A stretch of DNA of 64,000 nt from Ailurus styani (taxonomy: Eukaryota; Chordata; Mammalia; Carnivora; Ailuridae), in the NCBI GenBank assembly GCA_002007465.1, contig LNAC01001227.1, forward strand, positions 186,248 to 250,247. Direction: 5' to 3'. This document shows, in pieces, positions 12,441 through 23,014 of the stretch (the stretch's first letter is position 1; the number at the start of each line of letters is the position of its first letter). The position numbers and the translations under genes are program-made. Below the pieces are notes generated by a model that saw only the letters and a program-made list of their open reading frames with translations, had not been told where the DNA came from and did not search any database.

Positions 12441-13905
12441 AGATTTAATAATTTTCTATAAATTTTCTCTATCTCCTGAGAAAATGAAAAAAAAAAGCCA
12501 TAAACAGTTGAGTTCTTGTTTCTTCTTTTTAGTTAATTAAGGCACTTCACCAAACATCTATAATTGAAACAGTCATCAAGGTCTTTTAAACTTACAATTA
12601 CAAAGAAATAAATATACCAGAGATCATCTTAAAATATATGGTAAGATAAAGGGGAAAAAATGGTTTGAGATGAGAACACAAAGAAACAATAGCTTACTAT
12701 TATTGTTATTGACACAAATCCCAGAATTAGGCAGTGGTCAACAATGGGAGAATTAGAATATAAAATATTCCTGCCAAAATGCAAGGATTATCTCCTTGTT
12801 TTTCACTGGGAAGCTTCTGTATTATTTTCAAGAGCAGAAAAATGTTGCCGATCTCTATTCGAAGATGGTGAACTAAATAAATAGACACTATAGAATCTTC
12901 CCTTTTGCATCAAGACTTTCAGAATGACAAGGAAATTATTTTTAAAAAATCTATAATGGTTCTCAAATTAAGTGGAAGCTCAATAGACCTAGATTCATAT
13001 ATAATTCTTGGGGAGATATAACCTAAAGAATGAAAGTAAATAAGGAAATCAATACCCAAAATGTATACTTAATATCATATATAATACTACTGAAACATAT
13101 GAGTGGTAGTTCCAAGAATGCTTCAAATTTAGCACAAGAAGAAATCCGAGGGCAAGTCGCAGGATAATCACATTCATATCCTAAAGTCAGATTCACAGAT
13201 AGTAACTCTAGGGTGTCCAAAAGACTTTAACATGAAAAATTATTGCAGGATCATGAAAGACAAAACTTCTGAAGAAAATAAATATTATGAGACAGAGACA
13301 AAAAACACAGCAAATTAAACACCTTATACCCAAGGAAACATTTTAAGAAGATACACAAGGTATATAAAATAACGAAAAGCAAGATATTCCAAGAGACATT
13401 AAAGGATATTTCATTAACTAAAAAAAAACCATAAAACATATAAAAATTTTCCTTGTTGAAACAGAAAAAAACCTCAAAATAGTACTTGAAGGGCAAAATG
13501 AACACCTTAGAAAAAAAATTCTTGACCTGGGAGACATAAATAGATAACTCACCCAAAGTACAGGAAATAGGGAGATAACAAAGATGAAGAATATAAAAAT
13601 AAACATGAGAGATATCCATTTAATAGAATTTATAGAAATATTAAATGAGAGAATAGAAGATAAACAGCAGCAGTCATAATGACAACAGATGAGAAGTGTC
13701 CAGAATTTAGCAAAAACATGAATCCTCACTTAGCCTTCACAGCAGGAAAACAGATGATACTCAAAGGAAATAGAGTCATATTGACAGCAGACTTTTCACC
13801 GCTAACATCGGCAAGAAGGAAATTAAATAAAAATGATTGTTACCTTGATTACACAAGGAGTTCTTAGACATGACACCAAAAGTACAACAAATAACAAAAC
13901 AGTCT
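12440..13905 (+). mobile_element. Diverged A-rich L1/HAL1-like remnant
   Basis: A-rich plus strand with open minus-strand frames, as old L1 gives. Text such as ACAAGGTATATAAAATAACG and AGAATAGAAGATAAACAGCAG resembles ORF1-region sequence. The assignment is weak for 12440-13240. Confidence 0.4.
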
Positions 13906-13908
13906 GCT

Positions 13909-14112
13909 GGGATTCCTGGGTGGCTCCATCAGTTAAGCATCTGCTTTTGAATCAGGTCATGATCTCGGGGTCTTGCTGGAGTCCTTCATTGGGCTCCCTG
14001 CTCAGCGGGGAGTCTGCTTTTCTCTCTCTTTCTCCCCCTTCCCCCTGCTCATTCTCTCTCTCCCCCTTTCTTAAATAAACAAACAAACAAATAAATAAAA
14101 TCTTAAAAAAAA
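13909..14112 (+). mobile_element. Carnivore tRNA-SINE (older)
   Basis: GGGATTCCTGGGTGGCTCCATC head, CTTTCTCCCCCTTCCCCCTGC middle, AAATAAATAAAATC tail. Confidence 0.9.
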
Positions 14113-14114
14113 TA

Positions 14115-15120
14115 ATAGAACAAAGTGCTAAGTTGGATCTCATCAAAAATAAAAACTTTAGTTCTTCAGAAGACACTGTTAAAAAATTGAAAAAAACAAT
14201 GATTTCTAGAAAATAATTGTACATCATATATCCAATAATAAACTTGTATCCAAGATACATAAAGAACTCTGATAACTCAATTTAAAAAAACAATTAAAAA
14301 GGGGCAAAAAGATTCGAATAGCCACTTCCTCAAAGAAAACATACAAATGTACAAATGGAAAATGAGCACGTGAAGACAGATTTGACATCATTAGTCAGAG
14401 AAATACAAACCACAATGAGGTATTAATACACACTGATAAGAGTGGCTAAAATAAAAAAAAAAAAAGATTTGGCAATGTCACCTGTTGACAAGGATGCAGA
14501 GCAACGAGAAATCAAAGGCAAAATGGTACCACCATTTGAAAAACAATTTGATAGTTTCTTATAAACATAAACGAATCACATGACTTAGAGATCTCATTTC
14601 TAGATATTTACTCAAAGGAAATGAGAACTTATTGTTCACACAAAAGCCTGTGCATGATTGTTTATGGTGGCTTTACATGTAACTATCCCCAATGGAAAGA
14701 ACCCAAATATCCCTCAAATGGCAAATGAATAAACAAGTCATAGTACATCCATACAATAAAATACTATGCAGCAACAAAAAGGAACAACTACTTACACATG
14801 CTAAGATATATGGATGAATCACAAATGTATTACGCCACGTGAAAAGAAGTGAGGTTCACAAGGTTGTATTTTGTATGAATCTACTTCTGTGACATTCTGG
14901 GAACGACAAAACCATAGAGACAGAAAACAGAAGGCATGGCAGAAGAGGAGTTATTTACAAAGGGACACAGGGCCATTTTTGTTGTAGTGAAACAGTTCTG
15001 TACCTGGATTTTGGTGGGGGTTACACAACTATATGCTTTTGTAAACACTTGCAGAACTACCCACAGGAAAGAGGCGAATTTTACTGTATTTTCCCTTAAA
15101 TAAAGGTATTTAAGTAATTA
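14115..15120 (+). mobile_element. Old L1M/HAL1-type 3' portion
   Basis: ORF2-end-like text (GGATCTCATCAAAAATAAAAAC, GAATAGCCACTTCCTCAAAG, ACCCAAATATCCCTCAAATGG) followed by 3' UTR (GTACCTGGATTTTGGTGGGGG). Confidence 0.75.
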
Positions 15121-15239
15121 ATTACAGTACAAGGTGTAATAAAAATCTATCTTTTTAAAAAAAAAGTAAAACAATAAGTTTTCAGTAGAAAAGAGAGCAT
15201 TTTTATGATACTAGAGTAAGTTGTTTCTTAAATGGGACA

Positions 15240-16400
15240 CACACACCACTAACTTAAAAGGAAATAAACATAAATTTCCACAACAGTAAGATGAAAAACT
15301 TCTGACCATAAAATGATACTATTAAGAGAATGGAGAGGCATCCCTCAAAGTGGGAAAAGATATTTGTAATTCACATATCTATAAAGGACTGATACCCAGA
15401 ACGCATAAAGGACTCCTCTAATTCAAGAAGGGAAACACACATAACTTATTAGGGAAAAATGGGCAAAAGACTTGAACAAGCACTTCACAAAAGACAATAT
15501 TCAAATAACCAAGGAGCATCATTGAGGGAAATGCAAACTAAATCCATATGCAATACAACTACAGAACTAACCAGAATAGCTAAAATGAAAAACACCTGAC
15601 AATGCCAAGTGTTGGTGAATATGGAAAGGAAACAAATCTTTCATGTTGCGGGTGTGTAACTAATATATCCAAATACATGTACAAAATCATCGTAATGGCA
15701 CCACTTATAAAAGCCCCAACCTGAAAATCACCAACATCAAAATGAATCAATAAAACATATATTCACACAGAGGAATACTCCACAGCAAAGAGAAGGAAAG
15801 AACCACAACTACAATCAACAGTACTATAAGTGGATCTCAGAAAACAATATATAAAACAAACAAACAAACAATCCAGGTATGAAAGATTACATACTTCATG
15901 ATTCATTTATATATTTCCAGAGCAACAAACTATATTGTTAGATATTCAGATGTTGGTTGCATAATGGAGAATGATAACTGAATGAATGTACAAATGGGGC
16001 TTTAGGGATGTTTGTACTGGTCTTTTCTTTCTTTCTTTTAAGATTTTATTTATTTATTTGACAGAGAGAGAGATCACAAGTAGGCAGAGAGGCAGAGAGA
16101 GAGGAGGAAGCGGGCTCCCTGCTGAGCAGAGAGCCCAATGCAGGGCTCGATCTCAGGACCCTGAGATCATGACCTGAGCCGAAGGCAGAGGCTTAACCCA
16201 CTGAGCCACCCAGGGGCCCCATACTGGTCTTTTTTTATCTTGACAATTACTTGAGTGTATTCATTCTGCGAAATTCATAGAACTGAAAGATGTGACCTGT
16301 GTACTTCTCTGTTATTAACATTACATTGAAATGTCTATATACCATTTGATAACAGTGTGTGCTTCTTGTATACATTTACACTTTAAAAATTAATTCAAGG
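15240..16400 (+). mobile_element. Second old L1M/HAL1-type 3' portion
   Basis: Repeats the arrangement of 14115-15120 (AAAGGACTGATACCCAGAACG; GAATACTCCACAGCAAAG; TTACTTGAGTGTATTCATTCTG) and is split by the SINE at 16027-16220. Confidence 0.7.
16027..16220 (-). mobile_element. Carnivore tRNA-SINE, antisense
   Basis: Flanked by TACTGGTCTTTT duplications; head complement CCACTGAGCCACCCAGGGGC. Confidence 0.93.
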
Positions 16401-16509
16401 TGTACTAAAAATCTACTCAAGAAACTAGAAAAATAATTTTAAGTAACCTAAAAAGTTAGGAGGAGATGCCGGGAGTATTTCAGTCTGAATGCATCCCATC
16501 CCCCCCTCC

Positions 16510-16720
16510 CCTTTTTTTTTTTTTTTTTGGTTATTATTGTGTTCCGTTAGCCAACATATAGTACATCATTAGTTTTGAGGTAGTGTTCAGCAGTTCATTA
16601 GCTGTGTATAACACCCAGTGCTCATCACAACACATGCCCTCCTTAATACCCATCGCCCTGTTACCCCAGCCCCCAGCCCCTCCCTTCTGTTCCCCTCCAT
16701 TTGTTTCCCAGAGTCCCTTC
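16510..16720 (-). mobile_element. L1 3' end, antisense, 5'-truncated
   Basis: A T-run (16512-16528) followed by the complement of the L1 3' UTR (ACACCCAGTGCTCATCACAA at 16611, CCTCCTTAATACCCATC). Confidence 0.8.
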
Positions 16721-17203
16721 TCCACCTTTAATTTCAATACATTCCCTTCCCCTGTCTCGAGCAGCAGCCAGCACCAGCAATCCAGCAGGTCCTTTGCAGA
16801 ACAGGGAGGACTTCAGGCTCCATAGTAATCCTCATAGAGGAAATTGAGGCAAGCCTGTCACTTCTCCATGTGAGAGTTTTTTCAGAGTCCCAGGGTAAGG
16901 ATTAAGTATAGTGTTTTCTACAGAATGCTTGGCTTTCCAGTAACTGTGACCCCACGGATGAAGAAAAGCCCTACTATCTGTTCGGCTTGTCTCTCAGGCT
17001 CCCAAAATCTGAAAGGAGTATTGTTGGTTAGCTTTTCCAGAAGCAGACATTGAGACAGAGTTGAGGGTACAAAATATGTATGAAGGATTAATGTCTCGAG
17101 GAGTGCGCCTGCGCCGTGGGACTTGTGGGTCCCGCCGCTTCCGGGTCCCAGAGGCCTCCCGTGGGCGGAAGGAATCTACAGAAATCCCTCCCAGCTATTT
17201 GAG

Positions 17204-17572
17204 ATGCTGCCCAAACCTGGGATCTATTACTTCCCCTGGGAAGTCAGTGCTGGCCAAGTTCCTGATGGGGACACACTGAGAACATTTGGCGGGTCGTGCC
17301 TCTATGACATGACCAAGTCCCGAGTGACCCTGAGAGCTCAGCACGGATCGGACGAGCACCAGATCCTGGTCTGTACCAAGTTGGTGGAGCCATTCCACGC
17401 CCAGGTGGACTCCCTGTACCTTGTCCTCGGAGAGCTCGAGCACCAGGATGGAGGCTCCGTGGTGAAGGCCTGGGTGCTGACCTGTGTGGAAGGAATGAAT
17501 CTACCCTTGTTAGAACAAGCTGTCCGGGAGCAGAGGCGGTACCAGCAAGAGAGGGACGACAGCAGCCAGTAG
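17204..17572 (+). CDS. TEN1: Intact TEN1-like ORF (CST complex subunit) in the retrocopy
   Basis: 122 codons without stop or frameshift; human TEN1 is 123. TEN1 is the small OB-fold subunit of the CTC1-STN1-TEN1 complex, which binds telomeric single-stranded DNA and restarts C-strand synthesis. Recognisable stretches run in the expected order: MLPKPG at the start, PWEVSAGQVPDG at 11-22, LCTKLVEPFHAQ-like text at 55-67, VLTCVEGMNLPLLEQ at 91-105. I chose the ATG at 17204 because it aligns with the parent protein; an in-frame ATG at 17123 would add 27 residues from the former 5' UTR. Whether this copy is transcribed is unknown: it carries no obvious promoter beyond its own GC-rich leader. It may be a dead copy that is too young to show damage. 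Confidence 0.75.
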   Translation: MLPKPGIYYFPWEVSAGQVPDGDTLRTFGGSCLYDMTKSRVTLRAQHGSDEHQILVCTKLVEPFHAQVDSLYLVLGELEHQDGGSVVKAWVLTCVEGMNLPLLEQAVREQRRYQQERDDSSQ

Positions 17573-17728
17573 CAAAGGGCAGTTCCTGGCAACCGTCCCC
17601 CCAGCCTGCTCCTGAGGCCAAGCCCACCAGAGATGCCTGAGCAGAGAAGATGCAGAACTTTCCCCAGAGTGACACCCTTTTTCTGGAGCCTAAGAAAGAG
17701 GAGGGGCTGCTAATTTGGATTGTTCCAG

Positions 17729-17742
17729 ACACACACACACAC

Positions 17743-17783
<41 letters not shown>

Positions 17784-17787
17784 CACC
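17729..17787. repeat. (AC)n microsatellite in the TEN1-copy 3' UTR
   Basis: About 29 AC units with two G interruptions. Confidence 0.95.
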
Positions 17788-17931
17788 CCAGACCAGGAGC
17801 CTGTAGGAGGCTGAGCTGTGGGATGCTGGGGGCTGAGCCTCGAGGTGGAATATGGAGGGTTCCGGAAGGTCCTCATGAATAAAGGCCCCAGTGGGGGGAG
17901 ACCTTGAAAAAAAAAAAAGGATTAATGTCTC

Positions 17932-18935
17932 TGAAAGGAAGCCAAATGTCAGGGGTGTGAAAAACAAGATGGACTAAAGGAAATTAAACTATGATGCAGG
18001 TCCCCCAAAATCTCAGGCATCTCGGTAAGGAGGGCTAGAGCAAGTGCGGACTCTTCAAGTATTATAATAATAATTTATTCTGAAAATGTCTTCATAGGAG
18101 GGATAGAGAATTACAGAAACCACAGAGGTCACAATAAACTTATTGGAAGAAAACCACTCTTAACACCATCAGAATTTTATTTATGAATATATATTTTTAT
18201 TTTTAGTATTGAAATATATATTCAATATCATTAATAACCAAGGAATTGCAAATCAGATCAGTAAGTAAAGGCAAGAATTAGCTCATTCATTTTTCTGTAC
18301 TCAGAATTGTGTTTGATGCTCCAAATAGCTGTGAATTAATAAAAATTTCAATTTTTATGAAATGAGCAGAATATAATGCAAATAAGAAATTTAAGCTGCT
18401 CTCCCAGTAAAAGTCAATCCATGCATCTTGACTGGTTAATCAGAAACAGATTTTGAAATTGGTAATGGGCTTTGGGGATGCTGGCCTCAGGAAGAGCCTA
18501 AAATGACCCTAGTGAGTTCAGTTAACCCAACAGATACGTACATCTCAGGAAGAAGTGATAAAGACTTACCTTTAAGCACTTACATGCAGACAGCTGTGGG
18601 AGTTCTATGACAGTTGGAACTGTACTGTTGACACAGGTTGGTACACAGATTATAAAAAGAAGTAAATGCCACAGAGTTTATGATGAGAGCAAACAGGATA
18701 GCTATACAGAGGATTTAATAAACTGTGGGAAGAGGTTGGGAAATGCAGAGGGGTTGGGAAGAGAGATTGGTAAGGAAAAATGAGAAGTTAGCAAATAAAA
18801 GAACAGGAAATATTATTAAGTGGGTATCTTTCTTTGGAGTTGTCCTCTCACCTAAGACCACTAAGTACCCTCACAGAGCGTACCTCGTAAGAGAAGAGCA
18901 GAGATTGTTAGCCATTCCTTCTCCCTGATGCGACT
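17932..18935 (+). other. Putative intron / upstream region of the connexin-like gene
   Basis: No repeats recognised and no coding potential. If the connexin-like gene follows the family layout, a noncoding first exon lies here or further upstream; I could not locate it. Confidence 0.35.
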
Positions 18936-18953
18936 TTGCTTTTGTCTTCCTAG
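18936..18953 (+). promoter_or_regulatory. Predicted splice acceptor before the connexin-like coding exon
   Basis: A pyrimidine-rich run ending in TCCTAG at 18948-18953, with a possible branch sequence (CTGAT, about 25 bases upstream), immediately precedes the coding exon. A matching upstream noncoding exon could not be identified by eye in 17932-18935. Confidence 0.55.
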
Positions 18954-18961
18954 ATCCCAAG

Positions 18962-19681
18962 ATGGCTGAGAGTACTAAATTTTGGGGTATGGCACCTATC
19001 ATACTGAAGATGAGCAAAGACCCCACCAACTTCTACATAGGTCGAGCACTGTGGTTCAGCATTACTTTTCTTTATATTTCAGTTGTGTATGTAGTGCAAA
19101 ACACCTGGCTTCATCTGGATCTAGACTTCCAGTGCCATGGAAATATCTCCAAACCCTGTCTGGCAGAATGCTATGAGAATCACTTCACTAGGCCTGTGTT
19201 AGGCATTTGGTATGTGGTTGGCTTTGCCTTTTCCTCCATCTTTTTTGTGATGGAGTTTTTTGTCTCTCAGACCGTGCATAAGAAAACCAAGCTATTTAAG
19301 AAGGCATCTTTGGAGAAAAAGCCCAGTGACACTGATGGCCACCCAGACCATGTAGAGACAAAGGAAGACGAGATTTTTGACTTATCCAGGGAAAAGCCCC
19401 TCTTGGCAATGTATCTTGTCTATTTTCTCACACAGTGGTCCATACAGGTGATCTTCTTGGTCATTCTCATTCATTATCACCTACCACTGATTAAAAAACC
19501 CATTCGGTGCAGTACCCACATGTGTCATGGACCTTGTGCATGTGTGCTGTTGGGTACCCAGGAAAAGATGATGTCCATCATACTTCTGGCTGCACTCTCA
19601 GTGGTTATCATGATGTTTTGTATCATGTTCTTCCTGTACACCATTAACACATACCTAGTCGTGGGACGTAAATCTACCTGA
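18962..19681 (+). CDS. Divergent connexin-like four-TM protein, single coding exon
   Basis: An unbroken 239-codon ORF with connexin architecture. Hydrophobic segments lie at about 28-47, 79-103, 147-173 and 204-232, with a basic/acidic cytoplasmic loop (107-146) and a very short C-tail (GRKST). First extracellular loop: Cys58, Cys66, Cys70 followed by YENHF and a Trp at 83, like the connexin CxxxCYdhxFP...W pattern. Second loop: Cys183-x4-Cys188-x5-Cys194, then TQEK before TM4, matching the connexin CxxxxCxxxxxC...TEK pattern, plus an extra Cys192. Start: ATG in strong Kozak context (A at -3, G at +4), 8 bases after a pyrimidine-tract/TAG acceptor at 18953, the usual connexin layout of a noncoding exon, an intron and one coding exon. 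AATAAA lies 200 bases past the stop. Family members form hemichannels or gap junctions; this one's function is unknown. It is not GJE1 (which lacks two loop cysteines) and I do not recognise it as any named GJA/GJB/GJC/GJD gene. Confidence 0.82.
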   Translation: MAESTKFWGMAPIILKMSKDPTNFYIGRALWFSITFLYISVVYVVQNTWLHLDLDFQCHGNISKPCLAECYENHFTRPVLGIWYVVGFAFSSIFFVMEFFVSQTVHKKTKLFKKASLEKKPSDTDGHPDHVETKEDEIFDLSREKPLLAMYLVYFLTQWSIQVIFLVILIHYHLPLIKKPIRCSTHMCHGPCACVLLGTQEKMMSIILLAALSVVIMMFCIMFFLYTINTYLVVGRKST

Positions 19682-19881
19682 GAAATACAGAGGCTCTGTA
19701 AAATCCTGACAGTAGGCTTGATGATAAGCACTGATGACAAAACATGGAATGATGATGGAGGAGGCCTATAGTAATCTGATACCAAAAAAAAAAAAAAACA
19801 CACCAAAAAAACAAAAACAAAAACAAAAAACCACATACTGGATCCTTATTTCACATCCCCAGAACATTCTTATCTTAGAAA

Positions 19882-19887
19882 AATAAA
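19882..19887 (+). terminator. Candidate poly(A) signal of the connexin-like gene
   Basis: AATAAA 201 bases downstream of the stop codon; a second candidate (AAATAAAA) lies near 20791. The region between holds an A-rich stretch (19783-19831) and no other gene. Confidence 0.45.
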
Positions 19888-20114
19888 CTTGCAGATGGGG
19901 CAAGCCTGTTTTCTTCTCATTCATTCATTTCCCAAAGAAAAAATTGGAATAGGTTTCAGGATAGTTCACAGGGAGGAATGTGAGGGCATTTCACCCTAGC
20001 TGTTTTGATATCCTGTCCATGGTGAAATTTTAAGGGCTGTTCTTTTTTTTTTTTTTTCATTTTCATGTGTGTGTTAGCTGTTTTTAAGTTTTCTTTGGTA
20101 GAATGTCTAAGTTT

Positions 20115-20290
20115 TTTGCTCACTTTTATTCTTTAATTAATATATAATGTATTATTTGCCCCAGGGCTACAGGTCTGTGAATCATCAGGCTTACACAATT
20201 CACAGCACTCACCATAGCACATACCCTCCCCTGTGTCCATCATCCAGCCACCCCATCCCTCTCCTTTCTCTCCCTTTATGCCATGGTTCT
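20115..20290 (-). mobile_element. L1 3' end, antisense, 5'-truncated
   Basis: Complement of the L1 3' UTR (GGTCTGTGAATCATCAGGCTT at 20170; TGTGTCCATCATCCAGCCACC). Confidence 0.85.
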
Positions 20291-21019
20291 CAACTTATTT
20301 TGGGGAAAAATATCTTGAGCAGAATAGAGTGGGAAAAGAATTTCTACCTCTTTCTATTCCAAATTCATTTTTATCCCTTCCTGACTCAACAAAAACCTTA
20401 TGGAATCAACACCACTGTATTCTGGGAAAAAAGAAAAACCTTCTGCTCCCTCAGCTCTGCTGGAAGCTGGAGGGTGCTAGGCTCCTGAGTAGTAGTACAT
20501 AGAATTCTAGTTCTTTTGTTCCCTCCTTTCTCTGTATATTGGGCTCAGAGATTACACTGTGTATCTATGTGAATATGGACAGTTAGCATTTACCAACATG
20601 TACCCTACTTTCTCTTATTTAAAAAAAAGAAAAAACTTTTAAAAAGGGGGGGTTCTAGAAGGTTGGCAAAGAGTGGGTTTGAGATGTTTAGGTGGGCTAA
20701 GTGGGCATTTTGAAAACATGGCTTTTCCTTTGGCATGTTTAATTGTGATGTTTAACAGACATCCTTACAGTTTAAGGTGACTCTTTTAAAATAAAACTCT
20801 CTCCTAATGCTGACTTGAGCCCTGCCCCTTGATGGGAGAATCAGCAGAACCTGTAGGATCTTATTTGGAATTGATATTCTCTATTGTAATTTTGTTCCTG
20901 TTTATTTTTAAATTTTCTTTTTGTTTCACTGGAAAGGAAAGATGATGTTCAGCTTTAAACACTTGTATAAGTTGCTTTGTTACAGTAAAACTAAATGTGT
21001 AAAAAAAACCCCAATGGAT

Positions 21020-21543
21020 TAAGAAGATGTGATGTGTATATATATATATACATATATATATGTATATATGTATACATATACATATATATACAAAAATCAG
21101 GAGATATATATATACACACACATATATGTATGGAATATTACTCAGTCATCAAAAATGAAATCTTGCTATTTGCAATGACATGGATAGAACTAGAGGGTAT
21201 TATGCTAAGTCAAATAAGTCAATCAGAGAAAGACAATTATCACATGATCTCACTGATGTGTGGAATTTAAGAAATAAGGCAGAGGATCAGAGGGGAAGAG
21301 AGGAAAAAATGAAACAAGATGAAACCAGAGAGGGAGAAAAACCGTAAGAGACTCTTTATCTTGGGAAACAAACTGAGGGTTGCTAGGAAGGGGGGTGGGA
21401 TGGGGTAACTGGGTGATGGACACTGGGGAGGGTATGCGTTGTGGTGATTGCTGGGTGTTATAGAAGACTGATGATTCACTGCTATATAAGGTGATGATTC
21501 ACCTGAAACAAATAATACATTACATGTTAATTTTTAAAAAGTA
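21020..21543 (+). mobile_element. L1 3' end with TA-rich microsatellite
   Basis: ORF2 end (GGAATATTACTCAGTCATC, GACATGGATAGAACTAGAGGG) and 3' UTR ending ATACATTACATGTTAATTTTT. The TATA/CATA repeat (21036-21125) is in its 5' part. Confidence 0.88.
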
Positions 21544-21574
21544 TATACCTTTATACAAATAAAAGATACTATTC

Positions 21575-22555
21575 TATGGGGGAAAAAACACTAAAAATAG
21601 AACTACAATGTGCTCCTGCAATCTCACTTTCAATTCAGAAGAACTGAAATCAGGATCTCAAAGATATCCGCACCCCCATGCTCATAGCACCATTATTCAC
21701 AATAGCTAAGATGTGGAAACAACTCACGTGTTCATCGACAGATGAATAGCTAGAGAAAGTGCAGTGTATGTATACAAAGGATCATTATTCAGTCTTTTTT
21801 TTAACTTATTTTTATTATTTGCCCCAGGGGTACAAGTCTGTGGATCATCAGGCTTATGCCTTTCACAGCAGTCACCACAGCACAAGCCCTCCCCAATGTC
21901 CATAACCCATCCACCCTATCCCTACCCTCCCACCCCGCAGTAACCCTCAGTTTGTTTTGTGAGATTAGGAGTCTCTTATGGTTTGTCTCCTTCCCCATCC
22001 CATCTTGAACATTATTCAGCCTTAAAAAAGAAGTAAATCCTGCCATTTGCGACAACGTAGATGAGCCTAGAAGACATTACCCTATGTGACATAAGCCAAC
22101 CACAGAAGGACAAATACTGCATGATTTGACTTATGTAAGGTATCTAAAATAGTTAAATTCGTAGAAGCAAAGAATATAATAGTGGTTGCCGATGGCTACA
22201 GAGTAAAAGAAATGGGCAATTGCTTAATGGGTATAAAGTTTCAGTTTTACTACATAAACAAATTCTGGAGATCTTCTGTACAGCAAATATGGCAGAGTTA
22301 ACTATACAATACTGTACACTTCAAAATTTGTTAAAAGGGTAGATTATGTTACATGTGTTTGCCACACACACAACACACACACACACTCACAGGAGCACAA
22401 GGAAACTCGGCCGGAGTGAGATATGTCTTTTGATTATGGTAATAGTACCATGCGTGTTTGCATATGCCCAAACTCATCAAATAGTACACACTAAATATGT
22501 GTATTTCTTTGTATATCAATTATACCTCAATAAAGATGTTAAAACTTTTTAAATA
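21575..22555 (+). mobile_element. Older L1 3' portion, split by a younger L1 fragment
   Basis: ORF2 end (CTCATAGCACCATTATTCAC, ATGTGGAAACAACTCACG) and 3' UTR (GGTTGCCGATGGCTACAGAG); resumes at 22010 after the insertion. Confidence 0.85.
21797..22009 (-). mobile_element. Young L1 3' end, antisense, inserted in older L1
   Basis: Complement of the L1 3' UTR (GCCCCAGGGGTACAAGTCTG); flanked by ATTATTCAGTCTT / ATTATTCAGCCTT duplications. Confidence 0.9.
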
Positions 22556-22564
22556 AAAACAGTA

Positions 22565-22715
22565 ATAAGCTATGCTGGAAAGAACATCTGGCCACCTGTC
22601 AGTTCTAGATTCTAGTTACATCTAGAACACAAACTATGTGATTAGGTAAATTACTTATGCTTTTTGTTTCTTTATGTGTAAAATGATGGGATTGAACCAG
22701 ATTAGGAAAAATATG
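22565..22715 (+). repeat. MIR-like remnant
   Basis: Diverged MIR-type text (ACTATGTGATTAGGTAAATTACTT; AAAATGATGGGATTGAA). Confidence 0.55.
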
Positions 22716-22824
22716 TATTTTTTATCAAAAATTCTGATTTTTTGAGTAGTTTGCATTCAGATTTGTAAAAGTTGGGAAAGGCAAGAAACTCTCAGCAGGT
22801 TTGTATTACTTACCAGATAATTTA

Positions 22825-23014
22825 TTTTATATTTTTTATTTTTAAAGATTTATTTTACAGAGGGGAGAGGCACAGAGAGAGAGGTAGCAAGAGTCTCAAG
22901 CAGACTCTGCATAGGAACGGGAATGGATCTCACGACCTTGGATCACAACCCGAGCCAAAACCAAGAGTCTGATGCTCAAGTGACTGTGCCACCCAGACGC
23001 CACCCAGGCAGCCC
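22825..23014 (-). mobile_element. Carnivore tRNA-SINE, antisense
   Basis: Complement of an older SINE, with CAGATAATTTA duplications at both ends. Confidence 0.88.

Larger units (their letters stand above)
17098..17916 (+). pseudogene. TEN1: Processed retrocopy of TEN1 mRNA with 5' UTR, 3' UTR and poly(A) tail
   Basis: An intronless copy of the whole TEN1 transcript: GC-rich 5' leader from 17098, ORF 17204-17572, 3' UTR with a long CA repeat (17729-17787), AATAAA at 17878-17883 and a 12-A tail at 17907-17918. It is framed by a 15-bp direct repeat, AAGGATTAATGTCTC, at 17083-17097 and 17917-17931, the hallmark of L1-mediated retroposition. The repeat copies are identical and the ORF is unbroken, so the insertion is probably recent in evolutionary terms. 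It lies about 1 kb upstream of the connexin-like exon, on the same strand. Confidence 0.9.

Noticed and set aside
13251..13729. Overlapping 122- and 103-codon minus-strand ORFs rich in Phe/Leu
   Set aside because: Typical artefact of A-rich old L1 sequence read backwards; resembles membrane segments only because the complement is T-rich.
17244..17876. 210-codon minus-strand ORF
   Set aside because: Antisense of the TEN1 retrocopy; the CA repeat gives a Val/Cys run and there are no family features.
18962..19681. The connexin-like ORF as a retrocopy
   Set aside because: No flanking duplication or adjoining pure poly(A) tail recognised, and a splice acceptor precedes the ATG, as in genuine connexin genes. 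The A-rich stretch at 19783 is interrupted and lies before the poly(A) signal.
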